From Neisseria weaveri (GTDB lineage: Bacteria; Pseudomonadota; Gammaproteobacteria; Burkholderiales; Neisseriaceae), in contig NZ_LR134533.1 in NCBI RefSeq assembly GCF_900638685.1, forward strand, positions 1,860,001-1,924,000: 64,000 nt of DNA, read 5' to 3'. This document shows positions 25,931-34,138 of the stretch, piece by piece. The position numbers were made by a program, and so were the translations under genes. The notes beneath the pieces were generated by a model. That model saw only the letters and a list, made by a program, of their open reading frames with translations. It searched no databases and had not been told where the DNA came from. Within the stretch, counting starts at the first letter, position 1, and each line of letters opens with the position of its first letter.

Positions 25931-26422
25931 ATGCGGTATCGTCGATATTACCGTGCGGGCGGAACGTATTTCTTTACGCTGGTGGCGCATAACCGCCAAC
26001 GGATTCTAACCGGCGATGCGGTGCGTTCGGCCTTGCGTGAGGCCGTGTTGGCGGTACGGGAAAAATACCCGTTTGAAATCGCGGCATGGGTGTTGACGCC
26101 CGATCATCTGCATACCATTTGGCATTTGCCGCAAAACGATGCCGATTTTTCCGAACGTTGGCGGCAAATCAAACGGCACAGCCAATATTTAATCGGTGCC
26201 GACACGCGTTTATGGCAAAAACGGTTTTGGGAGCATGCTATTCGTGATGAAGCGGATTTTGCCCGCCATTTCGATTATGTGCATTTCAATCCGGTGAAAC
26301 ACGGCCATGTGTCAAAGGTATCTGATTGGCCGTTTTCTACTTTTCATCGCTATGTAAAACAAGGCATTTATCCGCTAAATTGGTGCGGGAATGGCTCTGA
26401 TTTTGTGGTGGCGTATGATTAA
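25931..26422 (+). CDS. REP-associated tyrosine transposase (RAYT, IS200/IS605 Y1 superfamily)
   Basis: A 163-residue single-domain Y1 transposase. The HUH metal-binding motif is DHLHTIWHLP (about residues 58-67). The catalytic tyrosine lies in HFDYVHFNPVKHG (Tyr about residue 118), the standard RAYT motif. The N-terminus YRRYYRAGGTYFFTLVAHNR is also typical. RAYTs cut and join REP hairpins at a GTAG head and are usually single-copy genes fixed in place beside REPs, as here: paired REPs lie on both sides. The ATG follows AAGGGGA. Base composition resembles core genes more than the AT-rich ORFs around it. Confidence 0.93.
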   Translation: MRYRRYYRAGGTYFFTLVAHNRQRILTGDAVRSALREAVLAVREKYPFEIAAWVLTPDHLHTIWHLPQNDADFSERWRQIKRHSQYLIGADTRLWQKRFWEHAIRDEADFARHFDYVHFNPVKHGHVSKVSDWPFSTFHRYVKQGIYPLNWCGNGSDFVVAYD

Positions 26423-26429
26423 TGAAGAT

Positions 26430-26453
26430 GTTGGACTCAAGAATCCAACCTAC
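26430..26453 (-). repeat. Single variant REP unit after the RAYT gene
   Basis: Read on the minus strand it has the GTAG head followed by a hairpin GTTGGATTC / GAGTCCAAC. Compared with the other REPs the stem changed from GTCGGA to GTTGGA with a matching change on the other side, so pairing is largely kept. Confidence 0.75.
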
Positions 26454-26499
26454 ATTACTACCTTGAAATTTATTTAATTAGTTTTTTAGGAGTTACGAA

Positions 26500-26799
26500 A
26501 TGGAAGAAAATAATTTGGTAATCTCAATTTTAAATGAGAATGGTGATATTGTTGAAACTAAGATATTGACTTGGAAAGATTTTGAAATCGAACAAGTTGG
26601 TGGCAGTGAACGCCAAATGGGGCCAGAAAATGAGCATGTATTAACTTGCACTACTGATGAATTCGAAATTACTTGTGAAGTATATGAATATCCTATAGGA
26701 GTGTTTAATTACAAATCTGACTGGAGGATAGAATCTGGTAATGTTCGAATTGAATCAGATGACTTGAATTATTTTGGTTTGTTTACAGAGCAAGAGTAA
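26500..26799 (+). CDS. Orphan hypothetical protein, AT-rich
   Basis: A 99-residue acidic soluble protein with no recognised domain. It is rich in Glu and Asp (MEENNLVISILNENGDIVET, EFEITCEVYEYPIGVFNYKS) and is probably mostly beta strands. No signal peptide or membrane segment is seen. A very good ribosome site (TTAGGAG) precedes the ATG, which supports real translation. It lies between a single REP and a paired REP, in AT-rich DNA like the SIR2-like gene. A small immunity- or antitoxin-like protein is possible, but no matching toxin is next to it. Confidence 0.6.
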   Translation: MEENNLVISILNENGDIVETKILTWKDFEIEQVGGSERQMGPENEHVLTCTTDEFEITCEVYEYPIGVFNYKSDWRIESGNVRIESDDLNYFGLFTEQE

Positions 26800-26804
26800 C
26801 AAGC

Positions 26805-26900
26805 GTAGTCGGATACTTGCATCCGACACAATGTTGGCATGACGGAAATGTTCAATCATTGTGATGATGTATAAATGTCGGATTCAAGAATCCGACCTAC
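26805..26900. repeat. Paired REP element (BIME), copy 2
   Basis: Same design as copy 1: unit 1 at 26805-26827 (one G missing after the GTAG head) and unit 2 at 26877-26900 inverted, again 49 bases apart. The spacer shares CAATCATTGTGATGATG with copy 1, and similarity continues to about 26938. The two copies bracket the RAYT gene and the 99-residue ORF. Confidence 0.88.
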
Positions 26901-26960
26901 ATCTTGTATCATTTGCATGGGTTAATTCGTATAACAAGCAAGCACAGCCTATGTGCGTAG

Positions 26961-26990
26961 GGCCGTCTGAAAATATTTTTTCAGACGGCC
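26961..26990. terminator. DUS hairpin at the right end of the island
   Basis: GGCCGTCTGAAAA and its complement with a short loop (AATATTTTTTC type). A truncated relative of exactly this hairpin abuts REP copy 1 at 25759-25782. Confidence 0.6.
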
Positions 26991-27054
26991 TCGTCTATAT
27001 CTTGCCAATGTTTTCTTTTATAATTCGGCTTTTCTTTTTATGACAGAGGCAATG

Positions 27055-28221
27055 ATGTCTGAAGTATCTGAAAATAAACATAATCAATATGATGAAGGCA
27101 GCGGTATTGCAGTTTCGGGCAATGCGGACGAGGGCAAATTGTTAAAGGTGGAAAATGCCGTAACGGTTAACGGTGCGCAGGCAAATGAAAGCCGAAATTG
27201 GCGCTTTGATTTTCACGGTACGGCCAATGAATATTTTAAGATTTGGATCGTTAATCTGTTTTTATCGGTGATTACCTTGTCCTTTTATGCGCCGTGGGCG
27301 AAGGTGCGGCGTTTGCGTTATTTCTACGGCAACACGGTGTTGGGTCGGGACAAGTTTGATTTTACGGCGATTCCTGCCCGTATTTTGATCGGGCGGATTA
27401 TTGCTACGGTTTTGTTTGTGGCGTTTTCGCTTTTATCCAATATTGATCCGATGTATTCGAGTGCGGTTTTGTTGTTGGCATTTGCGCTGATGCCGTGGCT
27501 GGTGCGCTCGACCATGCGTTTCCGTGCGCGTAATACGAAATACGGCAACAGCCGTTTTTATTTTTCGGCAACGATGGGGCAGTCTTATTGGGTGTTGGCG
27601 AAATGTGCGGTGGTGACGGTTTTGGGCGCGGGCTTGCTGTATCCTTTGGCGCTTTATTGGTTTAAGTCTTATCAAATCAAGCATTTACATATCGGTAATT
27701 TGCGCTTTAATCTGAATACGGGTGTGGGCGGTTTTTATGGCGCGGTGTTGAAGCCTTTGCTGTTTATAGTGTTGTTGGTTGCGGCGGCGGTGCTGGTTTT
27801 GTTCGGTATGGGTTATGTGTCGGATTTGGGCTATGTGTTGTCGGATCGGGTGGTGTTTCCGCTGGTGTATCTTTTGATTATGCTGCCTTATATTGCTGTG
27901 TTGGGCTTTTTTATACCGCTGACGCAGGGTTATCTGTTCCGCGCAACTTGGCAGGATGTGAGTGTGGGCAACAGCCGTATTACGACTGATTTGAACCCGT
28001 ATAAATACGCTTTGATTAAATTAACCAATTATATTGCGGCCATTTTTACGCTGGGTTTGCTGCTGCCGTGGGGCGCGGTGCGTTTGTACCGCTATCAGGC
28101 GCAATCTTTGCAGGTTGAGTTGCAGGATAATCCGCAAGATTTGATGAATATGGCTCAAAATGATCCGGATGCTATCGGTGAAGAAATCGCCGACGTGTTT
28201 GATATCGATATTTCACTTTAA
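27055..28221 (+). CDS. DUF898 (YjgN family) membrane protein
   Basis: About 388 residues. A 50-residue soluble N-terminus is followed by FDFHGTANEYFKIWIVNLFL, the start of the DUF898/YjgN membrane domain, with about eight hydrophobic segments and repeated YAPWAKVRRLRYFYGNT and LPWGAVRLYRYQA motifs. The function is unknown. A soluble acidic tail follows (NPQDLMNMAQNDPDAIGEEI). The next gene, an M48 protease, starts 12 bases later, so the pair is an operon and may act together in membrane-protein quality control (inference). Of three possible ATGs, 27055 best fits the AGAGG site; 27040 and 27052 are alternatives. Confidence 0.85.
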   Translation: MSEVSENKHNQYDEGSGIAVSGNADEGKLLKVENAVTVNGAQANESRNWRFDFHGTANEYFKIWIVNLFLSVITLSFYAPWAKVRRLRYFYGNTVLGRDKFDFTAIPARILIGRIIATVLFVAFSLLSNIDPMYSSAVLLLAFALMPWLVRSTMRFRARNTKYGNSRFYFSATMGQSYWVLAKCAVVTVLGAGLLYPLALYWFKSYQIKHLHIGNLRFNLNTGVGGFYGAVLKPLLFIVLLVAAAVLVLFGMGYVSDLGYVLSDRVVFPLVYLLIMLPYIAVLGFFIPLTQGYLFRATWQDVSVGNSRITTDLNPYKYALIKLTNYIAAIFTLGLLLPWGAVRLYRYQAQSLQVELQDNPQDLMNMAQNDPDAIGEEIADVFDIDISL

Positions 28222-28233
28222 GGCTGCTTGAGC

Positions 28234-29238
28234 ATGTCTGAATCTCTTACGGTAAGTTATTACGACGGTAAGCGTAATGTTCCCCATCAGGCTGAAATTT
28301 CGCTTGATGGGGGCAAATTGCGTGTGGTGTATAACGGCGGGCAAACTGCTGAATATCCGCTGCACAGTATTGCTTATATGGCGGGAGTAGGCGGTGTTTT
28401 GCCGGCTTTGGAGTTGCCGGGCGATGCGCGCATTGAGTTTTTGAATCACGATGTTCCGCATTGGCTGCCTTTGCAAAATAAAATCATGTTAAAGCAAGTG
28501 GGGCGGCTTGAGAAAAGCTGGAAATGGGCGGCTGTTTCTTTGGTGGCGATGATTTGCGTGGTTGCAGTGGTATTCAAGTGGGGAATTCCTGCCGCGGCTT
28601 ATCATGCCGCCCATCATCTGCCGGAGAAAACCTTACAGGGCGTGGGCAATCAGGCGGAAGAAATTATTCTCGAATTAACCGGCGAAACCAAGCTGTCTGC
28701 CAAACGGCGGAGAGAAATTTCTGATTTGTATTATCAAAAGCTTAAGCCTGAGAACCCGGCCAAACTGTTGTTTAGAGAGGGAGGCGAGTTGGGTGCCAAT
28801 GCGTTTGCGATTCCGAACAACACCATTATGCTGACTGATGCGCTGGTTGATTTGGCCAAGCACGATCATGAAATTTTGGCCGTGTTGGCACACGAGCAAG
28901 GCCATCTGAAAGAACGCCACAGTTTGCAGCAGGCTTTGCGCGGTATCGGCATGAGTGTGTTCCTCCTAACCCTTACCGGCGATGCCACTGATATTATTGA
29001 CGGTTTGCCCGTATTGTTTGCTACGGCGAAATACTCGCAGGAATTTGAGCTGGAAGCGGATTTGCATGCCATCAACGAATTGAAACGCTTAAATATTCCG
29101 CCCCAACATTTGGCCGATTTCCTGCAACGCCTGCATCAGGCGCACGGTCATGGTGATGAAAATTCGGCGGAACATATTTTGAGTACGCATCCGGTAACGT
29201 CCGAACGGGTGAAGCAGGTTGAGCAGCATGCCAAATAG
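28234..29238 (+). CDS. M48 family metalloprotease
   Basis: A 334-residue membrane-anchored zinc protease. The N-terminal 85 residues form a small soluble domain (ESLTVSYYDGKRNVPHQAE). One membrane segment follows (about 92-112, WAAVSLVAMICVVAVVFKWG). The M48 domain has HEQGH (about residues 226-230) as the HExxH zinc site and EFELEADLHAINEL with the third ligand glutamate about 60 residues later. It ends with ILSTHPVTSERVKQV, typical of the family. Relatives such as BepA/YcaL act on outer-membrane assembly. It is co-transcribed with the DUF898 gene upstream. The ATG at 28234 is preferred over a TTG at 28228. Confidence 0.9.
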   Translation: MSESLTVSYYDGKRNVPHQAEISLDGGKLRVVYNGGQTAEYPLHSIAYMAGVGGVLPALELPGDARIEFLNHDVPHWLPLQNKIMLKQVGRLEKSWKWAAVSLVAMICVVAVVFKWGIPAAAYHAAHHLPEKTLQGVGNQAEEIILELTGETKLSAKRRREISDLYYQKLKPENPAKLLFREGGELGANAFAIPNNTIMLTDALVDLAKHDHEILAVLAHEQGHLKERHSLQQALRGIGMSVFLLTLTGDATDIIDGLPVLFATAKYSQEFELEADLHAINELKRLNIPPQHLADFLQRLHQAHGHGDENSAEHILSTHPVTSERVKQVEQHAK

Positions 29239-29419
29239 TATTCAGTATTCGGCGTCGGCTTTGATAACTGATGGACATCGTGTTTGGGAAATGAACAAGA
29301 AGCAAACTTCTGCTAAAATCAAACGCTTTATATCGCGTTGATTTGAAATAAATCAGACATGATGTAAATATAATTTTGACAATAGTTTGGAATGAATTTA
29401 AAAATTTTGGGGTAAGTCT

Positions 29420-29764
29420 ATGAATACTCGTTCTGTTTTGTTGGCTTTAGTTTTGGCTTTGGGTGTGGCCGGTTGCGGCACTATCAATAATCAAACCGTT
29501 ACCGATGAAAAATTGAGAAGCCGTGCCGCTGCCGCGTTGGAAGTCAGCCCGGATCAAATCACCATCAGCAACCGCAGTAATGAAGGCATACGCATTAATT
29601 TCACGGCGACAGTCGGCAAACGTGCACATCAATGTTATGTCACCAGCACGGTAAGCATGATGGGCGTGTTAACGTCTGACGCGTTGTGCTCGAGCCAAAG
29701 AGGTTCCGGCAGCGGCAAAAAAGTGCGTTGTAATAAACTGTTGAAAGCAGCAGGGCACTGCTAA
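29420..29764 (+). CDS. Small hypothetical lipoprotein
   Basis: A 114-residue lipoprotein with signal MNTRSVLLALVLALGVAGCG (cysteine at residue 19). The mature part has VTDEKLRSRAAAALEVSPDQ and ITISNRSNEGIRINFTATVG, then a Cys-containing basic C-terminus (SGSGKKVRCNKLLKAAGHC) with four cysteines after the signal. I do not know the family. The ATG follows GGGGTAAG. The gene stands alone with its own terminator. Confidence 0.78.
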   Translation: MNTRSVLLALVLALGVAGCGTINNQTVTDEKLRSRAAAALEVSPDQITISNRSNEGIRINFTATVGKRAHQCYVTSTVSMMGVLTSDALCSSQRGSGSGKKVRCNKLLKAAGHC

Positions 29765-29787
29765 TCCGATAAATTATTGCAAAGAAT

Positions 29788-29828
29788 ATAACCGAGGCCG
29801 TCTGAAATTTTCAGACGGCCTCGGTTAT
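29788..29828. terminator. Extended DUS hairpin between convergent genes
   Basis: ATAACCGAGGCCGTCTGAAA and its complement form an 18-bp or longer stem with a very short loop. It lies between the lipoprotein and the FNT channel gene and can end both. Confidence 0.8.
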
Positions 29829-29881
29829 TATTTAGATAAACCTAAATCGGAGATAGCGAATCGGAAAACAGTTTTTCGGTT

Positions 29882-30676
29882 TTAAATCGAGTAGTCTTCT
29901 TTCAGCAAATGTTTGTAGGCATGAAGATAAGAAGCGGCTACAAACGATACGCCGCCGACCACATTGCCCAAAAACACGGGCAGCATATTCAAGAAAAACT
30001 GGCTCCAGCTGATGTCTGCTCCGGCGAGAATACCAGCCGGAATAATAAACATATTGGCAACAAAATGTTGGAAGCCGATCAGTACGAAAATCATCACCGG
30101 AAACCACATGGCCAAAATCCGCCCGGACGTATGCTTGGCACCGAAGTAAAACCAAATACCCATGCAGACCATCCAGTTGCAGGCAATTGCAGAAATAAAG
30201 GCGCGGCCGAAATCCATATTGACTTTAGCCTCGGCAATGGCCATGGTTTTCACTGCCGCCGCACCTTCCGACAAGCCGACATAATGGCCGAGAAAATAGG
30301 CCATCGCCAATGCGCCGGCCAGATTGCCCAAGCTTACCAAAATCCAGTTGCGCACAAGTTTGGCAGAGCTGACCCGGTTGGTTAAACGGCCGACGCCCAT
30401 AATCATCATATTGCCCGTTGCCAGTTCGCCGCCGCCGATTAAGATACAGATCAGACAGATAGGGAAAACCGCCGCGCCCAAAAGCGTTGCCAACCCACTC
30501 CATTCGGCAGGGATGCCGCTGATTACTTTTAAAAATGCCAGATAGCCGAATCCGACATAGCTGCCGCCGAGAAAGCTCAAAATCAGCAGCATTTTGGTAC
30601 TGCTTTCCGATTTGGCGCAGCTTCTTTTAATCGCATCTTCCAAGATTTCATGCGGGAAAAAATCGCGTTCTTGCAT
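29882..30676 (-). CDS. Formate/nitrite transporter (FNT) family channel
   Basis: A 264-residue membrane protein with six segments. FNT signatures: GGGELATGNMMIMGVG near residues 80-95, NWILVSLGNLAGALAMAYFLG, ACNWMVCMGIWFYFGAKHTS, and GFQHFVANMFIIPAGIL with the conserved gating histidine. Members form pentameric channels for formate, nitrite or hydrosulfide. No nitrite or formate enzyme gene is adjacent, so the substrate stays open. The ATG is at 30676, preceded on the minus strand by AAAGGATATAT. Confidence 0.88.
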   Translation of the reverse strand: MQERDFFPHEILEDAIKRSCAKSESSTKMLLILSFLGGSYVGFGYLAFLKVISGIPAEWSGLATLLGAAVFPICLICILIGGGELATGNMMIMGVGRLTNRVSSAKLVRNWILVSLGNLAGALAMAYFLGHYVGLSEGAAAVKTMAIAEAKVNMDFGRAFISAIACNWMVCMGIWFYFGAKHTSGRILAMWFPVMIFVLIGFQHFVANMFIIPAGILAGADISWSQFFLNMLPVFLGNVVGGVSFVAASYLHAYKHLLKEDYSI

Positions 30677-30857
30677 ATATATCCTTTGTAGTGATCAATA
30701 AACAGATGGAAATTTCAGGTTTTCGGCAAGCCTTATGTCAATGCGTGCGGATACTTTACGCAAAACGCCGATACAAGGGAAAGAACGATTCGTTGTGAAA
30801 ATATGGCAGTTTGGTTATATAGAAAAAGCAGATTAGGGGAGAAGAAATACGGTGTTG

Positions 30858-30881
30858 AGGCCGTCTGAAATTTCAGACGGC
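30858..30881. repeat. Inverted DUS pair in the fetA control region
   Basis: AGGCCGTCTGAA facing TTCAGACGGCT with no real loop. It is upstream of both flanking genes, so it may insulate rather than terminate. Confidence 0.65.
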
Positions 30882-31042
30882 TTTTCTGCATTTTGTTGCT
30901 TTGCTGCGAACGTTAATGGGAAAGGTGCGTGGTTTGTGTTTTTTCGGCTGTGAATAAAAATAATTTTTTAGCGTATTTTTCTGCCTTAAAGCCAATATAA
31001 GACAGACTTTTGCAGATTTTTTATTATTTTTATTTTTATTTT

Positions 31043-31060
31043 AAATGATAATAATTTTCA
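31043..31060. promoter_or_regulatory. Fur-like site 1 upstream of fetA
   Basis: AAATGATAATAATTTTCA contains the hexamers expected in a Fur box (GATAAT-type, NATAAT repeats). It lies about 170 bases before the fetA ATG. Confidence 0.5.
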
Positions 31061-31097
31061 CAAAATTGGATAGCTATGTTATTATCATAAATTATTT

Positions 31098-31116
31098 GTG
31101 ATAATGATTACTAATA
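31098..31116. promoter_or_regulatory. Fur-like site 2 upstream of fetA
   Basis: TGTGATAATGATTACTAAT matches the core GATAATGAT of the Fur consensus GATAATGATAATCATTATC. It lies about 112 bases before the fetA ATG, next to a second partial match TTATTATCATAA at 31079-31090. Confidence 0.65.
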
Positions 31117-31228
31117 TTGTTATTTTTATGGAGTGTGTTTGTTAAGCAGAGATTGCTGTAAAGACGGACGGCACGAAAAAACAATCGGATATTTTGACTT
31201 GATAACCAGCCTCAAATGGAGACAAACA

Positions 31229-33313
31229 ATGAAATTTAAGCAACTTCCTCTGGCAGCGGCGGTGTTGGGCGCTTTGTGTTCCGTGCCCGCTTTTGCCGAA
31301 ACCGCGCCGAAGCAAGAGGTTTCAGATGCAGAATTGGGTACCGTAGTGGTGACCGGCGACCGTCAAGGTATGAAGGTAAAAACCAATGTGGTAACCAGCC
31401 GTCTGAAAGACGAGAGTACGGAAACTGATTTGCGCGGCCTGTTTAAAAACGAGCCTGCCATCGGCATCGGTGCGGGTAACGGTACTTCGCAATATCTATA
31501 TATCCGCAATATGGGTCAAAATTCGATCGATATCAAACTGGATAATGCTTATTCCGACAGTCAAATCCACTATCACCAAGGCCGTCATATGTTGGATCCG
31601 GCTTTGGTGAAAATCATATCCGTGCAAAAAGGTGCGGGCAGTGCGTCGGCAGGTATCGGTCAAACCAACGGTGCGATTGTTGCCAAAACTTTGGATGCGC
31701 AAGATTTATTGAAAAACAGCAGCAATCCGAACTTCGGTGCCAAAATTGATGCCGGTTACAACAGCAACGACGGCCATAATTATGGTTTGTCGGTGTTCGG
31801 TAAAAACGAAATTTTCGATTTTCTGGTATCGGGTAACCGGGTTAATGAAGATGAATATAAAGGCGGTTCAGGCTATAAAAACGGATTTAACGGCAGCAGC
31901 CGTGTTCCGTATAGTGCACTGGATAAAACCGGTTATTTGGCAAAAATAGGGGCTACCGCAGGCGACCACCGTTTTGTATTAAGCCATTTGAATAATCAGC
32001 ATAAAGGCGAACGTCTGGTGCGTGAAGAGTTTTCTGTGGGCGGAGGCAGGCTTACATTAGCACGCCAAGCTCCGGCTAAACGTAAAATGACTGTTAATAA
32101 TACCAACTTCGAGTGGACGGGCAAAAATCTCGGTTTCGCCGAAAGGGCAAACGCCAATATTTACCGCTTGGTGCACGGGCGCTGGTCTGTGGACGACAGC
32201 AAAAACGGCTATGCAGGCGGAGACAGCAATGTCGGTTCTACTAAAACCAAAGTGGAAACCATCGGTTCGAACGTGAATTTCGACTCGCGCTTAAATGACA
32301 ATATGTGGTTGAAATACGGTGTGAACTACCGTAATCAGGAAGTCAAACCCGATCAGATTTTCCGTAAGGGTGTGACAAACCAAGAAAAACGCGATATGGG
32401 CGTTTATGCGGAGATGATCGCCGATGTTCGAGACGTTACCCTGACCGCCGGTTTGCGCTACGACCATTTCAGTTTTAAAGCGATGGACGGTAAAAAAGTC
32501 GGCGACGGCGCGGTTAATCCGAGCTTGGGCTTGGTTTGGCAGGTGGTGCCGGAGTTGAGTCTGAGCGCGAGCCATAACTATGCAACCCGCAGCCCGCGTA
32601 TGCATGATGCCATTATGTCGCACGGTAAACGCGGCGTGGTATCGATTGCCGATAATACCAAAGCGGAAAAAGCCAGAAACACCGAAATCGGTTTCAACTA
32701 TAACAACGGAACATTCGGTTTGGAAGGCAGCTATTTCTGGCAAAACATCAGCCGCGCATTGGGTACGTCTACCGGTCGCAACAACCATTTGTGTGATGCG
32801 CCTACGGATCAAAACAAAAACGAGTGTTACTCTGAAATCATCAATGCCGGCAAAATCAAAAACTCAGGTTATGAGTTGGGAGCATCATACCGTCAAGGCG
32901 GATGGACGGCGCGCTTGGGTGTAGCGCACAGCAAACCGAAATTTTATGGCGAACATTTGAGTGCAAAACCTGAATATGCAATGCGTATGGGACGCACATG
33001 GACCGGTTCGGTGGCATACCGTTTCGACAATCCGAATTTGGAAATCGGCATCCAGCGCCGCCAAGTGGAAAAAGTGGCTAAAAAAGACAACTTTATCTTG
33101 GCCAACTACCAAATCAAAGCAGCCGATAAAGGCAAGGCTTCATACGGCGTAACCGATATTACTGCCAACTGGAAACCGCTTGGCAAGGATAAGATGAATG
33201 TGAATTTTGCAGTGAACAACATCACCAACAAAAATTACGTTCCTCACGCCCAGCGCAGCGACTTGCCCGGTGCGGGTCGCGAGTACCGTATCGGTTTCAA
33301 TTACACGTTCTAA
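31229..33313 (+). CDS. fetA: TonB-dependent siderophore receptor FetA (FrpB)
   Basis: A 694-residue outer-membrane receptor. The signal peptide is MKFKQLPLAAAVLGALCSVP-AFA. The plug contains LGTVVVTGDRQGMKVKTNVV (TonB-box region), GAGNGTSQYLYIRNMGQNSI, DNAYSDSQIHYHQGRHMLDP and VQKGAGSASAGIGQTNGAIV, which closely resemble FetA of pathogenic Neisseria. The barrel ends GREYRIGFNYTF. FetA imports ferric enterobactin-like siderophores and is iron-repressed; two Fur-like sites fit. The ATG at 31229 follows GGAG; an ORF from 31133 has no signal peptide. The fetBCD transport genes are not adjacent. Confidence 0.93.
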   Translation: MKFKQLPLAAAVLGALCSVPAFAETAPKQEVSDAELGTVVVTGDRQGMKVKTNVVTSRLKDESTETDLRGLFKNEPAIGIGAGNGTSQYLYIRNMGQNSIDIKLDNAYSDSQIHYHQGRHMLDPALVKIISVQKGAGSASAGIGQTNGAIVAKTLDAQDLLKNSSNPNFGAKIDAGYNSNDGHNYGLSVFGKNEIFDFLVSGNRVNEDEYKGGSGYKNGFNGSSRVPYSALDKTGYLAKIGATAGDHRFVLSHLNNQHKGERLVREEFSVGGGRLTLARQAPAKRKMTVNNTNFEWTGKNLGFAERANANIYRLVHGRWSVDDSKNGYAGGDSNVGSTKTKVETIGSNVNFDSRLNDNMWLKYGVNYRNQEVKPDQIFRKGVTNQEKRDMGVYAEMIADVRDVTLTAGLRYDHFSFKAMDGKKVGDGAVNPSLGLVWQVVPELSLSASHNYATRSPRMHDAIMSHGKRGVVSIADNTKAEKARNTEIGFNYNNGTFGLEGSYFWQNISRALGTSTGRNNHLCDAPTDQNKNECYSEIINAGKIKNSGYELGASYRQGGWTARLGVAHSKPKFYGEHLSAKPEYAMRMGRTWTGSVAYRFDNPNLEIGIQRRQVEKVAKKDNFILANYQIKAADKGKASYGVTDITANWKPLGKDKMNVNFAVNNITNKNYVPHAQRSDLPGAGREYRIGFNYTF

Positions 33314-33336
33314 TCTGATATAGCGTCTGCTTGTTT

Positions 33337-33362
33337 AGGCCGTCTGAAAATTCAGACGGCCT
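33337..33362 (+). terminator. DUS hairpin terminator of fetA
   Basis: AGGCCGTCTGAA and its complement two bases apart, 24 bases after the fetA stop. Confidence 0.75.
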
Positions 33363-33490
33363 TGATTCTTGTTGGATATTCAGTATCCGGATCGGACAAA
33401 CAGCATCAATTGCTGTCGCTTGCGATATAATGTATTGTGAAGTCAAAAGCTTAAGTTTTAGTTTGTCAATTGATTAAGAAAGGGCAGGCA

Positions 33491-34030
33491 ATGAAATTGA
33501 AATGGCCGGTTGTTTTGGTGCTGGCGTGTTCGGCGGTGAATGTGCATGCCGACGGTAGGGCAGATTTGAATACGGTGGCGCGTGTGGACATTGAACGCTA
33601 TGCCGGAACTTGGTATGAAATTGCGCGTTTGCCCATGCCTTTTCAAAAGCAGTGCGTATCGGATGTTACTGCAACCTATACGCTAAATTCCGACAAAACC
33701 ATCAAAGTCACCAACCGCTGTAAAAAAGCAGACGGAAGCTGGTCGGAGGCGGAAGGTTTGGCGCGTTCGCAAAACGAATCCAACAGTAAGCTGACGGTAT
33801 CGTTTTTGCCCAAATCTTTGCGTTGGTTGCCGGTGGGAAAGGCACCGTATTGGGTAATGGCTTTAGATGAAGGTTATGAGAATGTGATGATCGGCCAGCC
33901 CGACCGCAAATATCTGTGGCTGCTTTCGCGTAAACCGCAGATGGATGAAACTGTTTACCGCTCTTATTTGGATCAGGCGGAATCGCAAGGCTACGATTTG
34001 TCGAAACTGATACGTACCAAGCAGCATTAA
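33491..34030 (+). CDS. blc: Bacterial lipocalin (Blc-like)
   Basis: A 179-residue lipocalin. After an N-terminal signal (MKLKWPVVLVLACSAVNVHA) the lipocalin signature YAGTWYEIARLPMPFQ (about residues 36-51) is complete. The other conserved regions are VTATYTLNSDKTIKVTNRC, YWVMALDEGYENVMIGQPDR and KYLWLLSRKP. E. coli Blc is a lipoprotein; here the cysteine at residue 13 follows a short hydrophobic stretch, so lipid attachment is uncertain and signal peptidase I cleavage after VHA is possible. It probably binds fatty acids or lysolipids in the envelope. Confidence 0.9.
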   Translation: MKLKWPVVLVLACSAVNVHADGRADLNTVARVDIERYAGTWYEIARLPMPFQKQCVSDVTATYTLNSDKTIKVTNRCKKADGSWSEAEGLARSQNESNSKLTVSFLPKSLRWLPVGKAPYWVMALDEGYENVMIGQPDRKYLWLLSRKPQMDETVYRSYLDQAESQGYDLSKLIRTKQH

Positions 34031-34084
34031 AAGTGTAATGGCTTAAGTTTGCGGAATATTTAACTTGTTTGGCTAACTGAATGG

Positions 34085-34117
34085 AAAGGCCGTCTGCAAA
34101 TTTTCAGACGGCCTTTT
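34085..34117. terminator. DUS-derived hairpin between convergent genes
   Basis: AAAGGCCGTCTGCAAATTTT pairs with TTTTCAGACGGCCTTT and is followed by TT. The left copy has one changed base in the uptake word (CTGCAA). Confidence 0.7.
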
Positions 34118-34138
34118 TGTTAATAAGAAAAATACAGA

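Larger units (their letters stand above)
30677..31228. other. Intergenic control region between FNT and fetA
   Basis: 552 bases between divergent genes. One DUS hairpin lies at 30858-30881. From about 30945 to 31130 the sequence is very AT-rich and contains two Fur-like sites. I see no poly-C tract, unlike the phase-variable fetA promoter of meningococcus. Confidence 0.6.

Noticed and set aside
25788-26900. CRISPR-like array formed by the repeated hairpins
   Set aside because: Only paired inverted hairpins with a conserved 49-base spacer sequence are present. Spacers are homologous, not unique, and no cas genes are near.
25733-27043. Short ORFs around 25733-25999 and 26861-27043 with a shared peptide
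   Set aside because: They translate the two copies of the paired REP element and have no ribosome sites.
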